Positions 44,260 to 53,470 of a stretch of 64,000 bases of DNA are shown one piece after another. The position numbers were made by a program, and so were the translations under genes. Position 1 is the first letter of the stretch. Each line of letters begins with the position of its first letter. The stretch covers positions 1 to 64,000 of the forward strand of contig CP053162.1 of NCBI GenBank assembly GCA_014607495.2, written 5' to 3'. The stretch is from Carposina sasakii. Its lineage: Eukaryota > Arthropoda > Insecta > Lepidoptera > Carposinidae. The notes under the pieces are model-generated. The model was not told the origin of the DNA. It did not search any database and saw only the letters and a list, made by a program, of their open reading frames with translations.

Positions 44260-44504
44260 CATGAACGTATAAAGAACAACGGACGTAATGCTGTCACTGC
44301 ACAGATTGAAGCACCGAAATGGCGGCTCGTTGGGCATGTGTGCGTATTTTCCAGTAGACGCCGAGCTTACTGTGGTTTATATGTGTGTGTGAATAACGCG
44401 TCAATACACATCCCTACGCCATGGAATATCGTTGCCGAGCTTGCTATGAATGCTTCACTCTGTGTAGTCACAACACTGTGTCCGTTATTCTTTATACGTT
44501 CATG
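44260..44504. mobile_element. MITE with 25-bp TIRs, copy 1
   Basis: 245 bp. Left CATGAACGTATAAAGAACAA and right TTCTTTATACGTTCATG; 24 of 25 bases pair. The inside (ACGCGTCAATACACATCCCT, GAATATCGTTGCCGAGCTT) matches the copy at 61605-61837. No clear target duplication at this copy. Confidence 0.85.
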
Positions 44505-44635
44505 CCGTAGAATTAAACTTTTAAAATAATACGTACGTTATATAACCTTATTTGGCATTCACTCAGCTCAGGAGACACGCTAGCAACTTATCACTGATCA
44601 TTTACATCTATGCATCATAATTTTTTACACACTAC
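44505..44635. other. Scrap of family C
   Basis: GCTAGCAACTTATCACTGAT resembles the reversed middle of family C. Confidence 0.35.
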
Positions 44636-44856
44636 ACAACACATTAACCTAGTCCCACACTAAGATCCCTAAGGTCTTGTGTCGTGGGTACTAAGCAACA
44701 GTATATAAATACATAGATAAGTATAGAAACATCCATGACTCGGAAACAAACATCAATATTCATCATATCAATGTTTACACCTACCGGGATTCGTAACCAG
44801 GACCTATGGCGTCGCAGGCAGGGTCACTACCTACTAGACCAATCGGCCGTCTTTAC
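44636..44856 (-). mobile_element. tRNA-derived SINE, reverse copy
   Basis: On the minus strand the head reads ACGGCCGATTGGTCTAGTAG (A-box-like) and GGTCCTGGTTACGAATCCCG (B-box-like with one extra base). The body has GTTTGTTTCCGAGTCATGG, GTACCCACGACACAAGACC and TTAGTGTGGGACTAGG. This head and body are a pattern that I know from lepidopteran SINEs. A headless copy lies at 53320-53470. Confidence 0.75.
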
Positions 44857-45582
44857 TTACTTTGTATTTGCAAGGCTTCTGAGCATTTACGTTGTTAGGT
44901 AGCATTTAACACTCGATCCTTCGCGCTTTTAACTTTTGCCAACTTCTTTCCTTGCAGAAAGGCACATAGCTGTTTTGAGGCTACTATCTAAACTATAACA
45001 TCCTCAATCTCCGACAAGTCATCGCGTGACTAAATAACAGCTATTTCCTTATTCTCAGATAAACCCATTCACTCCAGACTGCTAGATAATCTGCAGCTGT
45101 CAGCGTCTGCCCAGACGACGCCGTATCGGCTGTCGACAGCCCCTATCGACGGATGGAACCCTCTCGACATGCAAAAGGCGTGCCTCAATCGGCGACTATC
45201 GTGACTCTCCGGACTTATTCGCTATCGTTACGCCTGTCCGACGCTATCTACATTGGGAATCTTTGCTAGTCTGTGCATAGGAAGAAATTAGGATTGGATA
45301 TAAATCAGTCAGGGATACATGAAAAGGGATCTTACAGGCTTCAAAAACATTAGGAAAGTCATTCGCGTTTGCTTGATGCACTATACTTAAAATAGATGTG
45401 CATGTTACGCAAAAGATTTTAGTCAATTGAATTACATCAGAAGTTACTATTCGGATACCAAATCACGAGTTGTCAAATTCGAAGGTGAGCATTGAGAGAG
45501 AACACAGTAGTGGGCGAGCTAGCTGGAGACATCAAACTAATCAGAATAGTCTAACAATAGGTATATAATTTTATACCATTTA
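44857..45582. other. No gene; GC-rich patch at about 45085-45245
   Basis: The patch contains CTATCG three times and CCGTATCG once (CCCTATCGACGG, GACTATCGTGAC, CGCTATCGTTACG) plus a GCTGTCGACAGC palindrome. Possible regulatory DNA. The frame at 45244-45426 has no motif. TCAGAAGTTACTATTCGGA near 45437 is a scrap of the 28157/55500 element end. Confidence 0.35.
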
Positions 45583-45912
45583 CATACATACATACATACA
45601 TACACGGCTGTGTTCCCGAAGGGGGTAGCCAGAACTGCTGGATCATAAAGGAGATCTCACAGTCACTTGAGGGAATGCCCGAGTTTGTTACAGCCAATTT
45701 CAATAATCGATCTCGAGAATTTTTATGCATATTTCAGATTAAATCTTCAATTATATTGTTTTCATACAAAATATAAAAAAATGGAATTTAAAATATCCGA
45801 GATATATTATAATCTCTAGTATTAAAATTGGCCGTCAGACGACTCTTACGATATGCACGGATTGATATTAATTATTCTGATGTATTCTAGAAGATTCTAG
45901 TAGATTTGTAAA
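45583..45912 (+). repeat. (CATA)n run and family C copy
   Basis: CATACATACATA, then ACACGGCTGTGTTCCCGAAG, GGGTAGCCAGAACTGCTGGA and GATCTCACAGTCACTTGAG. Further scraps (ACTCTTACGATATGCACGG, GATGTATTCTAG) run to about 45905. Confidence 0.7.
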
Positions 45913-45924
45913 GCCCCGCATGGA

Positions 45925-46035
45925 ATATAGATAGATAGATAGAAAATTCTTTATTGCACTATAAAGTTATACAAAGGCGAACTTCCAGTTGACCAGTACT
46001 GGTGGAGAACAGTTTGAAGGTAGTGCCCAAATAAT
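45925..46035 (-). repeat. LINE 3'-end fragment, reverse
   Basis: GATAGATAGATAGAAAATTC then TTTATTGCAC (reversed tail and polyadenylation signal), and GAACTTCCAGTTGACC. Confidence 0.55.
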
Positions 46036-46139
46036 ATATAAAATGAAAACTTTTAAATTATTTAAATAAAAACATTTAAAATTATGAAACCAAAAATACA
46101 AAATACAGGCAGACACAAAAAATTGCCGTATCTATCTAC

Positions 46140-46142
<3 letters not shown>

Positions 46143-46211
<69 letters not shown>
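46143..46211. repeat. (TA)n microsatellite, 69 bp
   Basis: Uninterrupted TA run. Confidence 0.98.
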
Positions 46212-46213
<2 letters not shown>

Positions 46214-46637
46214 AATGCCAAAAATATACTCATTAGAAGATCTACGTTCCAACGCCAAGCCTTTTATGTATAATCTACAAATATAAATAACATCCAAATT
46301 ACATGGTAATTAACATTCGTCAAACTGCCTAAAGATAATCTCGTTAAGTGGTCACCGGCCATATATAACATTTACATAACTACTCTAATGGGGACAAATA
46401 AATTAAGATTTGCTTTTATGGACCAGGTCACAAGTCAGATTACTTTAATTATAAATTAAATTTTTGTGTATTTTATGGTGATATCTAAAGTTTTATTTGG
46501 AATTGGTCAATAGGGCCTAACCATAATCGTTATAAATGATTTGACGAATTCATATCTCGTTAAAAAGTATCTAGTGGTCGCGGTGGCCCTTAAATTTATT
46601 TATTTCATAAAAGAGATTCAGAAACTTAAGTCACTAT
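46212..46637. other. No feature recognised
   Basis: AT-rich sequence up to the TA target of the pogo-like element. Confidence 0.5.
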
Positions 46638-46829
46638 TAGGGGAAGTACGGACAAAATGACAGGGTGTTTTGATTTTCAATCAAATATCTTTATTTATTG
46701 TAATTATAATCAGTCTCATACGTTTACAATCATCTTAGGTTCATTGACTAATAGTAATACAGCCTTTTAATTGAATAGGAACTATATCATATAAACTATT
46801 AAGAAAAAAATAGACGAATTAAAAAAACC

Positions 46830-46860
46830 ATTTTGTCCATATAGTATGGACAAAATGACA
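46830..46860. promoter_or_regulatory. Left subterminal repeat pair of the pogo-like element
   Basis: CATTTTGTCCAT and ATGGACAAAATGACA face each other across ATAGT, repeating the GGACAAAATGACA core of the terminal repeat. Probably transposase-binding sites. Confidence 0.7.
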
Positions 46861-46893
46861 CACTAAATATGGGTATAATGACATACCACAATT

Positions 46894-48984
46894 TTAAGAA
46901 CAAAGTTCACAAATAAATCCTTTTGTCTTCTTTGAGACATCAGCACATGAAGCATGAGCCCAACGAAAACAACTCGTGCATCGTAACCAGCTTTCTCCCG
47001 GCTTGGACCGCGAATAAAGGTCATTGCAATAAATGCATGGGCAGTCTTCGTCATCCCCGTTTTCGCCGGCAAAATCTTCAGCATCAGAGCTGGAATCAAT
47101 AGTTCGAACAGTTTGACACTGCCTCTTTGGTATCTGTCTTTTTATAGGTGCTTTAATCACAGTGCTTTTGGAACTAGGATTTTTTTTGCCAATGGACTTG
47201 TCATCATCAAAAAGCACTTTTTCCACCTGTCTTTTCTTTTTTGCGGGTGGATCTTTTGGTCTATTTTTTGCAATAACTTCTTCCATATTTGGAGTTGAAG
47301 TTAAAAGCCAATGTCCTTTGACAGGTTTGATTTTCCTTTTTCCTTGGCCTCTAATAAATTGCCCCAGCGGTGCTGTTGAAATAGTTGCAATTGGAAATGC
47401 TAGTGATTTCGATGTGCCTGGTTTCACGCCATTATCGTTAGTTGCTCCAGTGCTCTCAACTGTAAGAGATTCCTTCTCATTTGCTACTGAATCTGCATCC
47501 TCAGAAACACCGACTCCCATATCGGTACTCTGTGGTTGCTCTTGGTCTTCTTGTGTCCCATTGGTTGGTGTGGTCGTATTTTGTGTAGAATGGTCCATCA
47601 AATTTCCATTATTATTTGTTACTGAGGGGTCCAAACTATAAGCAAATGTGTTGACCGATTCTTCTTGGGTTGGACTAGGGTTTACATGTTCAGCGGGTGA
47701 TAAACGCGGGTTGGCAGGTCCAGATTCAGGTTCAGAATTTGCAATGACCTGATTTAACGGAATGTTTGTAGTCTCTGCTGGTTCAAACATGTAGTCTGGG
47801 AAAATATCAGCATTTACTGGCCACAAACCTGTGCTTTTGAAGCCATTACTTGCATTTTGGACCGTTGCAACCTTTCCATATGCTTGAGTAAACAAACCTC
47901 CGATTTGTAAATGGGTAACAACGCGCCCTGGATGATTTTTTAACCACTTAGATATTTCTTGATTGAAGTATGTTTTTAGTGGTCCGTAAATACTAACATC
48001 CAAGGGCTGCATTCGATGAGTGCAGTGTGGAGGCAGACACAGCATATTAATGCCATTTTCTTTAGCATATGTCAAACATTCAATGCTTTTGTGACTTGCA
48101 TGACCATCACAAATAAGCAGAACCGGGTCCTCTTTACTTGCTTTCGTGTGTATTTGAAAATGTTTTAACCATTTTACAAAAACCTCTGTATTCATCCATC
48201 CTGATTCTTGTGCGAGTCCTAGAGTGCCGGTAGGAGCTTCGTCTATTAGTTCATTTTTCATGTTCTTCCTGGGAAAAATCATACATGGTGGAATAAATGA
48301 ACCAATGGCATTTGTACAACACACCACTGTCACATTCGAACCTCTTTCAGCACTTGTGAGACAGCCGATTTGTTTTCTGCCTTTAGTAGCCAAAATTTTT
48401 TGTGGTTTTTGGACGGTAGTTAGGCCGGTTTCGTCCATGTTATAAATTCGCTGCGGTTCTAACTTGTGAGTATTCAAAAATTCTTCATAAATCTGGAAAA
48501 ATTTCGATACTTGCGGTCTATTAAACGCTTGAGCTCTTGCTGCAGAAGTTGGTTCTGGAGTCCTTAACGAAATGTCAGTGTTTCTTCTCAAGAAACTGTC
48601 AAGCCACTCTTGTCCGGCACGTTTCTTTTCCTTGTTGAAAGTATGAGCAAAACCGTTTTTATCTGCTAGTTCGAAGGCTAGTTCCTGGACTGCAGCACGC
48701 GTCAAACCAAAAAGTCGAGTTTCTAAAAATTTTATGTGGTCTACTAATTGCCTCTCTATCTCTGGTGGAAATGTTGGCTTGAACCTGCCCAATCCCTTGC
48801 TAGTTGATTCTAAGGTTCTGTTAGTATTGAGAGCATGTCTTCGCAATGTAGCTTGAGGAACACCGAATGTTTTTGCGGCCAATTCCCAACCCATTTTATT
48901 TTCTTTCCATGCTGAAATGGCTTGGGCCATTGATTCTTCGCTCCATGACTGTCGATTTGTTTTTCTCTGATAGTTCCGCGGCAT
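46894..48984 (-). CDS. pogo/Tigger-type DDE transposase with C-terminal PHD finger
   Basis: 696 residues from ATG at 48982-48984. A longer in-frame Met at 49119 exists, but that extension (MCTFGQNDIPIRWTK) merely translates subterminal repeats, and a splice acceptor lies just before 48984, so I choose the inner start. Domains: psq-type helix-turn-helix at about 11-52 (SMAQAISAWKENKMGWELAA, ATLRRHAL); CENP-B/Tc5-type DNA-binding region at about 73-170; DDE_1-type catalytic core at about 180-345 with Asp184 (YNMDETG), Asp293 (LLICDGHASH) and Asp329 (RMQPLDVSIYGPLK), i.e. a D,D-35-D spacing; a Ser/Thr/Asn-rich linker at about 400-545; a basic AKKKRQ at 581-586 (possible nuclear signal); a PHD finger at 648-696 with Cys650, 653, 669, 672, His677, Cys680, 692, 695 (C4HC3). 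It should bind the element ends and cut and paste the DNA in the nucleus. The PHD finger usually reads histone H3 tails; a role in choosing chromatin targets is inference. Confidence 0.93.
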   Translation of the reverse strand: MPRNYQRKTNRQSWSEESMAQAISAWKENKMGWELAAKTFGVPQATLRRHALNTNRTLESTSKGLGRFKPTFPPEIERQLVDHIKFLETRLFGLTRAAVQELAFELADKNGFAHTFNKEKKRAGQEWLDSFLRRNTDISLRTPEPTSAARAQAFNRPQVSKFFQIYEEFLNTHKLEPQRIYNMDETGLTTVQKPQKILATKGRKQIGCLTSAERGSNVTVVCCTNAIGSFIPPCMIFPRKNMKNELIDEAPTGTLGLAQESGWMNTEVFVKWLKHFQIHTKASKEDPVLLICDGHASHKSIECLTYAKENGINMLCLPPHCTHRMQPLDVSIYGPLKTYFNQEISKWLKNHPGRVVTHLQIGGLFTQAYGKVATVQNASNGFKSTGLWPVNADIFPDYMFEPAETTNIPLNQVIANSEPESGPANPRLSPAEHVNPSPTQEESVNTFAYSLDPSVTNNNGNLMDHSTQNTTTPTNGTQEDQEQPQSTDMGVGVSEDADSVANEKESLTVESTGATNDNGVKPGTSKSLAFPIATISTAPLGQFIRGQGKRKIKPVKGHWLLTSTPNMEEVIAKNRPKDPPAKKKRQVEKVLFDDDKSIGKKNPSSKSTVIKAPIKRQIPKRQCQTVRTIDSSSDAEDFAGENGDDEDCPCIYCNDLYSRSKPGESWLRCTSCFRWAHASCADVSKKTKGFICELCS

Positions 48985-48989
48985 CTCAC

Positions 48990-49246
48990 CTAAAAGAGTA
49001 ACAATCGAATAAATATCAGGAACACTACGGACACAACGGCATACGCCACGGACAAGATGACATACACTATGTCGTTTTGTCCAACGTATAGGTATGTCAT
49101 TTTGCCCAAATGTACACAAAAAACATTCAAAACCAAATTTAATTAAATCGATTGAAAATTGTATTAAAACTAATTCAAATCACAAGCCCATATCATAAGT
49201 CTTCAATTTTAGTAAAAATAATAACAAATAATAACACAAAACTCAC
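48990..49246 (-). other. Candidate 5' UTR intron of the transposase gene
   Basis: On the minus strand TTTG then GTGAGT (donor at 49246) and CTCTTTTAG (acceptor ending 48990), followed six bases later by the ATG. Length 257 bp. Inferred from splice consensus only. Confidence 0.45.
49050..49107. promoter_or_regulatory. Right subterminal repeat cluster of the pogo-like element
   Basis: Three near-copies of the terminal core in both orientations: GGACAAGATGACAT (49050), TGTCGTTTTGTCC (49070) and TGTCATTTTGCCC (49095). Another, TGTCGTTTTGTCC, lies just inside the right terminal repeat at about 49434. Confidence 0.7.
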
Positions 49247-49482
49247 CAAAAACCCAAAGAAATCCACATATAAAATAAATTTTCGTAGGCACGAAACACG
49301 TTCACACTCGTAACTTCAAAGAGAATGAGCCAATGGCGCTGGGCGCCTGACAGGTTTGTAAAAATGGCCGCCGCCACGTGTTGCAAAGTTCGTGACCTAG
49401 CTAAAGCCCGCCAAATTCGAAATAAGCCTGCTATGTCGTTTTGTCCGTGTATGTCATTTTGTCCGTACTTCCCCTACTATTA

Positions 49483-49848
49483 TGATAGTTCGTATAGCGG
49501 TGAAAGCCCAGTGGTTAAGACGTGCACCTTCCAAGCGGGTGGCGTAAGTTCGATCCCAGTCACGGGCCAGTGCCAATGAATTTATTTTATGTACAGATTT
49601 CAATGTTGTAAAATTGTTACTTAGCTCGTGCCTCGGAAAGCACGTAAAACCGTTGGTCCTGCGCCTGATCTCTCTCCGGTCGAGTCGGCTTTCCGTCCCA
49701 TCGGACTATGAGGGTAATGGAATAGAGAGTGCATCTGTGTTTGCACACACACTTGTGCACTATAATATCTCCTGCGTACCTGACCAATCTCCGTAGAGAT
49801 TGGTCGCCTTGACCGAAATACGGTCGGAGATCATCGTGATAGTTCGTA
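49483..49848 (+). mobile_element. Complete tRNA-derived SINE with 12-bp target duplication
   Basis: Identical TGATAGTTCGTA at 49483-49494 and 49837-49848 flank a 342-bp body. The head has an A-box-like GAAAGCCCAGTGGTTAAGA and a B-box-like GTAAGTTCGATCCC. The body has TCGTGCCTCGGAAAGCACGT, and the tail matches the truncated copy at 7225-7353. It sits 8 bp outside the right end of the pogo-like element. Transcribed by Pol III if alive and moved by a LINE. Confidence 0.92.
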
Positions 49849-50547
49849 AATTCTATCATGAATTTTATAACAATTTCTCATAATATCGTTAATGATTGAT
49901 TATGAATATGACGTGATTATCTTATTTAACAACTTTTTGATTTTGTATTCATTTACTTAAGCCTTCCTCACGTTTGAAAAACATCGCCAAAAAAGGTTGG
50001 TAAAGAATTTGGTAAAAGTGTAGGTCTTTCTGATTAGAATGTTACTTAACTAATAATATTTGCGAAAATCTAAGTTAACTTATTACAATATTCTCTGACA
50101 TCATAGTAACCGATAGACTTAACCTTGCCTCCCATGTCCACGGCCGTGCCAAAACATATGTCCAACCACAGTCATATTAGACCCCGTTTCATAGAATAAC
50201 TCCTTTGCCTAGTTTCGGAACTATCATTTCTTGTATGCAGTGACACAGAAAATGTCGTCATACACATAGTGACTAGCGCCATCATACATCGGAACTATAC
50301 GGTGAAACGCATTTACGACTGATTGAATATTCAACTGAAGCCATTAGTTCGTCATTAAATTGTCGTTCTGCCATAAATAACGCGATGGCCAACGTATCAT
50401 TATTTAATATGCCGCCCTTATATAAATTAAGTTAATTTGTTGTGAGAGGAACTGGTTTTTTGTTACTGTCCTGTTTTAGGTTTGGATCGAGTATTTCTTT
50501 TTTCTTTTGCGATTTTATTGTGGTGTTTTATAGGAATATCCTGTGTT
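49849..50547. other. No feature recognised
   Basis: AT-rich, nothing recognisable. Confidence 0.5.
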
Positions 50548-50612
50548 GATGCAGGCCTTCACTAGAATATATCAGCTGCATCTCCTTCCGTGCATGTCGT
50601 AAGAGTCGACTA
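50548..50612 (-). repeat. Family C 3'-part fragment
   Basis: TGATGCAGGCCTTCACTAGA, ATATCAGCTGCATCTCCTTC and GTGCATGTCGTAAGAGTCGA. Confidence 0.7.
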
Positions 50613-50805
50613 AGAATTCTGCGGTGTTATAACAAAATCGTTCCTAAAGTTAAACATAAAATTATAAAAGTCATTTAAAAAAACATTTGACAACTAAAAT
50701 GTCTGTCAAATTTAGGTAATGCTTGGCTTAAGCGATATTTAAACGATAGAGCTTTTTTTGCACGATTAGTGCACGTCATGGGTTAGATACAACATACAAA
50801 TAGCT

Positions 50806-50870
50806 GTGTTTCCTGACATGAAATAGCCAGAACTGCAGGATCATGAGAGAGATCTGACAGCCACGTTTAA
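50806..50870 (+). repeat. Family C core fragment
   Basis: GCTGTGTTTCCTGACATG, TAGCCAGAACTGCAGGATCA and GATCTGACAGCCACG. Confidence 0.7.
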
Positions 50871-51145
50871 CATACGTTTAGATACAACATAATTGAGGCT
50901 ATATAACATACAGGGTCAAAACGTATTGCTAACATATAGCTTCTATGCGGAAAACTAGTGGCGCTTACTACGTAATGAAGTATGGTGCTGAGGGCTCGTA
51001 AACAATTCAATTGACTTCACGGACCCCGTGCATTGTTCACGTGGGATAAACAAGTGTTTATAATGTAGTATTCATACTACAAAACCTACACTCGTTTATT
51101 TTTTATTACAAGCGTAAATACATTAACATACCTACCTACATACTC
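50871..51145. other. No feature recognised
   Basis: Nothing recognisable. Confidence 0.5.
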
Positions 51146-51549
51146 GTATTCACCCGACTCTGTTCCCTAAATGGGGTTGCCAGAGCTGCAAGATGACGAA
51201 GGAAATCCTTAGGTACAGCCACGGTCTAGCATAGCAGGTTAAATGTTAATGATCAGTTTCAAGTTGCTAACTTAATGCCTGAGAGATTGATTCTAAATTC
51301 CTTCGTCAATTCATACGACGATATGTACGAAACCAGATCAGGACAAGTTGCAAGAAAGAAGTTGCAAGTCCGAGAGAACACTCCTAAATTCCTTAGTCGA
51401 CTCTCACAATATGCACGGAAGGAGGACACTTAGTTTATCTAGTTATTACTTAGCTCTGTGGATTTCACGTTCAAAAGTGAGACATCTCGCTCCCACCAAA
51501 TTCATCATACGGGTGCTGATGTATTCTAATGAAGCCCCGCATCAGCACA
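51146..51549 (+). repeat. Family C copy with a family D arm inserted
   Basis: Family C core (GACTCTGTTCCCTAAATGGG, AGAGCTGCAAGATGACG) and middle (GATCAGTTTCAAGTTGCTAA, TTAGTCGACTCTCAC) are interrupted at 51441-51508 by the family D right arm (ACTTAGCTCTGTGGATTTC to ACCAAATTCATC). Family C then resumes with GGTGCTGATGTATTCTAATG and GCCCCGCATCAGCACAGG. Confidence 0.75.
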
Positions 51550-51947
51550 GGCAGACATATAAGATTATATTCTGACAGCATCATGCTAATCACTACTCAA
51601 ATGTGTGTACAGCTTATAAGGCTGTCGTAAAAACTTAATGCCAATAATTATGTTATGTCTAATTATATATAACTCATAAATATTATGGTTATTACGTTAG
51701 ACGGAAATGAGGTAGCGAGTTGGTCGGTAGGTTTTCGTAGAGAGGCTGTATTTCATAACTTTAATTATAACCTGTCCATCTTCCTGCCTTTATCCCATTA
51801 TTTAAGGGACTGATGCAATATGGTTTCTTTCGAAAGTCATGTCGCCAAAGATTTGGCGTAACATTTAAATCTGTTCTGTATGAAATTTGTTCTTGGATTT
51901 ATAAATATTACCTCAATCAAAACACAGAACTCTAATATTATTGAGTA
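51550..51947. other. No feature recognised
   Basis: AT-rich, nothing recognisable. Confidence 0.5.
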
Positions 51948-52203
51948 CTAGTGGACGCCCGCGACTCCGTCCGCGTGGACTACAGAAAAAACCAAATGTC
52001 GAAATTATCCGGGATAAAAACTTTTTCCCGGGATAAAAAGTAGCCTATATGTTAAGTGGGACCTGTCACAATATATTCGTGAAAACTGCATCGAAATCGG
52101 TTCAGCCGTTTCTGAGATTAGGGTGCACAAACGCACAGACAAACCGACAAAAGTTTCAGAAATCATTGTTTTGGGTACTATTGCGTTGATAAAAGTCTCC
52201 TAT
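51948..52203 (-). mobile_element. Helitron-like element, reverse copy 2
   Basis: CTAGTGGACGCCCGCGACTC start (reversed 3' end), GATAAAAAGTAGCCTATATG, GAAATCGGTTCAGCCGTTTC and TGCGTTGATAAAAGTCTCC end. Near-parallel to 37066-37335. Confidence 0.6.
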
Positions 52204-52226
52204 GTTTAGTTTTTAAGATCATTTTT

Positions 52227-52491
52227 TCGCCACGTGGTGCCGGCAGAGTAGAATTCGTACCACCCCATGTCTGCCCGTGGGTATCGTTCGAGGCGATTAA
52301 GGGTTTCCGGGAGGTGGGCAGCAGCGCCTCCAGTGTTGACCACATAGTCCAAAATACAATCTGCGGTCACCAAGCCACCTGCCCAGCGTGGTGACTATGG
52401 GCAAATACCCCCCATGACAGTCTTGTGGCGTGCCCTGGGGGAGGCCTACGTCCAGCAGTGGACTGCAATAGGTTGATGATGATGATGATAT
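52227..52491 (+). mobile_element. RTE-tailed short retroposon, complete, 10-bp target duplication
   Basis: Starts CGCCACGTGGTGCCGGCAG and ends in (TGATGA)n. Identical GATCATTTTT at 52217-52226 and 52492-52501. It is inserted into or beside a decayed family A piece. Confidence 0.88.
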
Positions 52492-52501
52492 GATCATTTT
52501 T

Positions 52502-52636
52502 AGAAATTCTCTATACTACCTAGAAAAATAATCATGTGAATTTTGTGGATAAGTTCAACACAGTGAACAGTGGGTTATACCTATGTATTTCTAGCATTTC
52601 GCTAAAAATACCGCATCCTTTCTGTTACACCTATTG
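52502..52636. repeat. MITE family A, decayed right half
   Basis: TAGAAATTCTCTATACTACC, TAATCATGTGAATTTTGTGG and a CTTTCTGTTACACC end. Confidence 0.6.
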
Positions 52637-53319
52637 TATTGACGCATCGCTGGACTAGAAAAACTAATACCTTTACACTTGATAAACTTTATCCTTCTGG
52701 CAAATCGGCCGTAAATATTATACATCCCATAAATAATAATAATAATATAATAAATGCAAAAGTAGCTATCTGTCTGTCTCACTTTTACGCCAAACCTACT
52801 GAACCGATAGGAAATGTCAAAGTACACCAAGTGTACATCATATTAAACTTCGATTGATCCCAGATAACTTGATCCTAGAAGATCAAGCAAGTCAGAAACA
52901 AGAAACGGAAAAACATCATCTTTCTTCAATCGATTACGATCTAAAAACTTAACAGCCGTAATCACTTCACTGTAATTACCCACAGAAGAATCCTTCATCG
53001 TGTCTAATTACTAAATCTTCAATTAATTAACTATAAATATCACGACAAATAATTTAATTATGAAAAACTATTGGAAAACAGCTTGTATGTCACATGTAAC
53101 AAGCGCTGAAGTGGCTGTAAATTGTAAACTGGCTGGATTTATCGATGGAGTGATCTGGTTGTCATGGTAACCTGGGAGACTACTGAAGGCTGAAGTTTGG
53201 GACGTGCTCTGACCTGACATATAGATTGACTAGGCAGTATTGCTTGATATATGCTTACATCTTATATCTTATAGCCATTTTGGTATATGCTTCACAGATG
53301 TACTGTAAAACTCTTGGGC
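52637..53319. other. No feature recognised
   Basis: AT-rich, nothing recognisable. Confidence 0.5.
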
Positions 53320-53470
53320 TTACGAACCACATGTCAATGTTTGTTTCCGAGTCGTAAATATTTCTATAATTATTTAAGTAAGTAGGTACATACTTAACTT
53401 ATATACCGTTATAATACCCACAACACAAGACCTTAGGCATCTTAATTTGGGACTTGGTGTTAAGTTTTTC
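53320..53470 (+). repeat. SINE body without head
   Basis: GTCAATGTTTGTTTCCGAGT, ATACCCACAACACAAGACCT and TAATTTGGGACTTGG match the minus-strand SINE at 44636-44856. Confidence 0.75.

Larger units (their letters stand above)
46640..49474 (-). mobile_element. Complete pogo-like (Tc1/mariner superfamily) DNA transposon
   Basis: 2835 bp. Perfect 23-bp terminal inverted repeats at 46640-46662 and 49452-49474 (start GGGGAAGTACGGACAAAATG) and a TA dinucleotide on each side (46638-46639, 49475-49476), as expected for TA-targeting transposases. It holds one long transposase frame on the minus strand, subterminal copies of GGACAAAATGACA, and an AATAAA on the minus strand near 46690-46699. All parts look intact, so it may be active or only recently silent. 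Confidence 0.95.

Noticed and set aside
47113..48445. Plus-strand frames opposite the transposase
   Set aside because: Shadow frames of the minus-strand transposase gene.
48985..49119. 45-residue N-terminal extension of the transposase
   Set aside because: It translates the subterminal repeats and is probably spliced out or untranslated.
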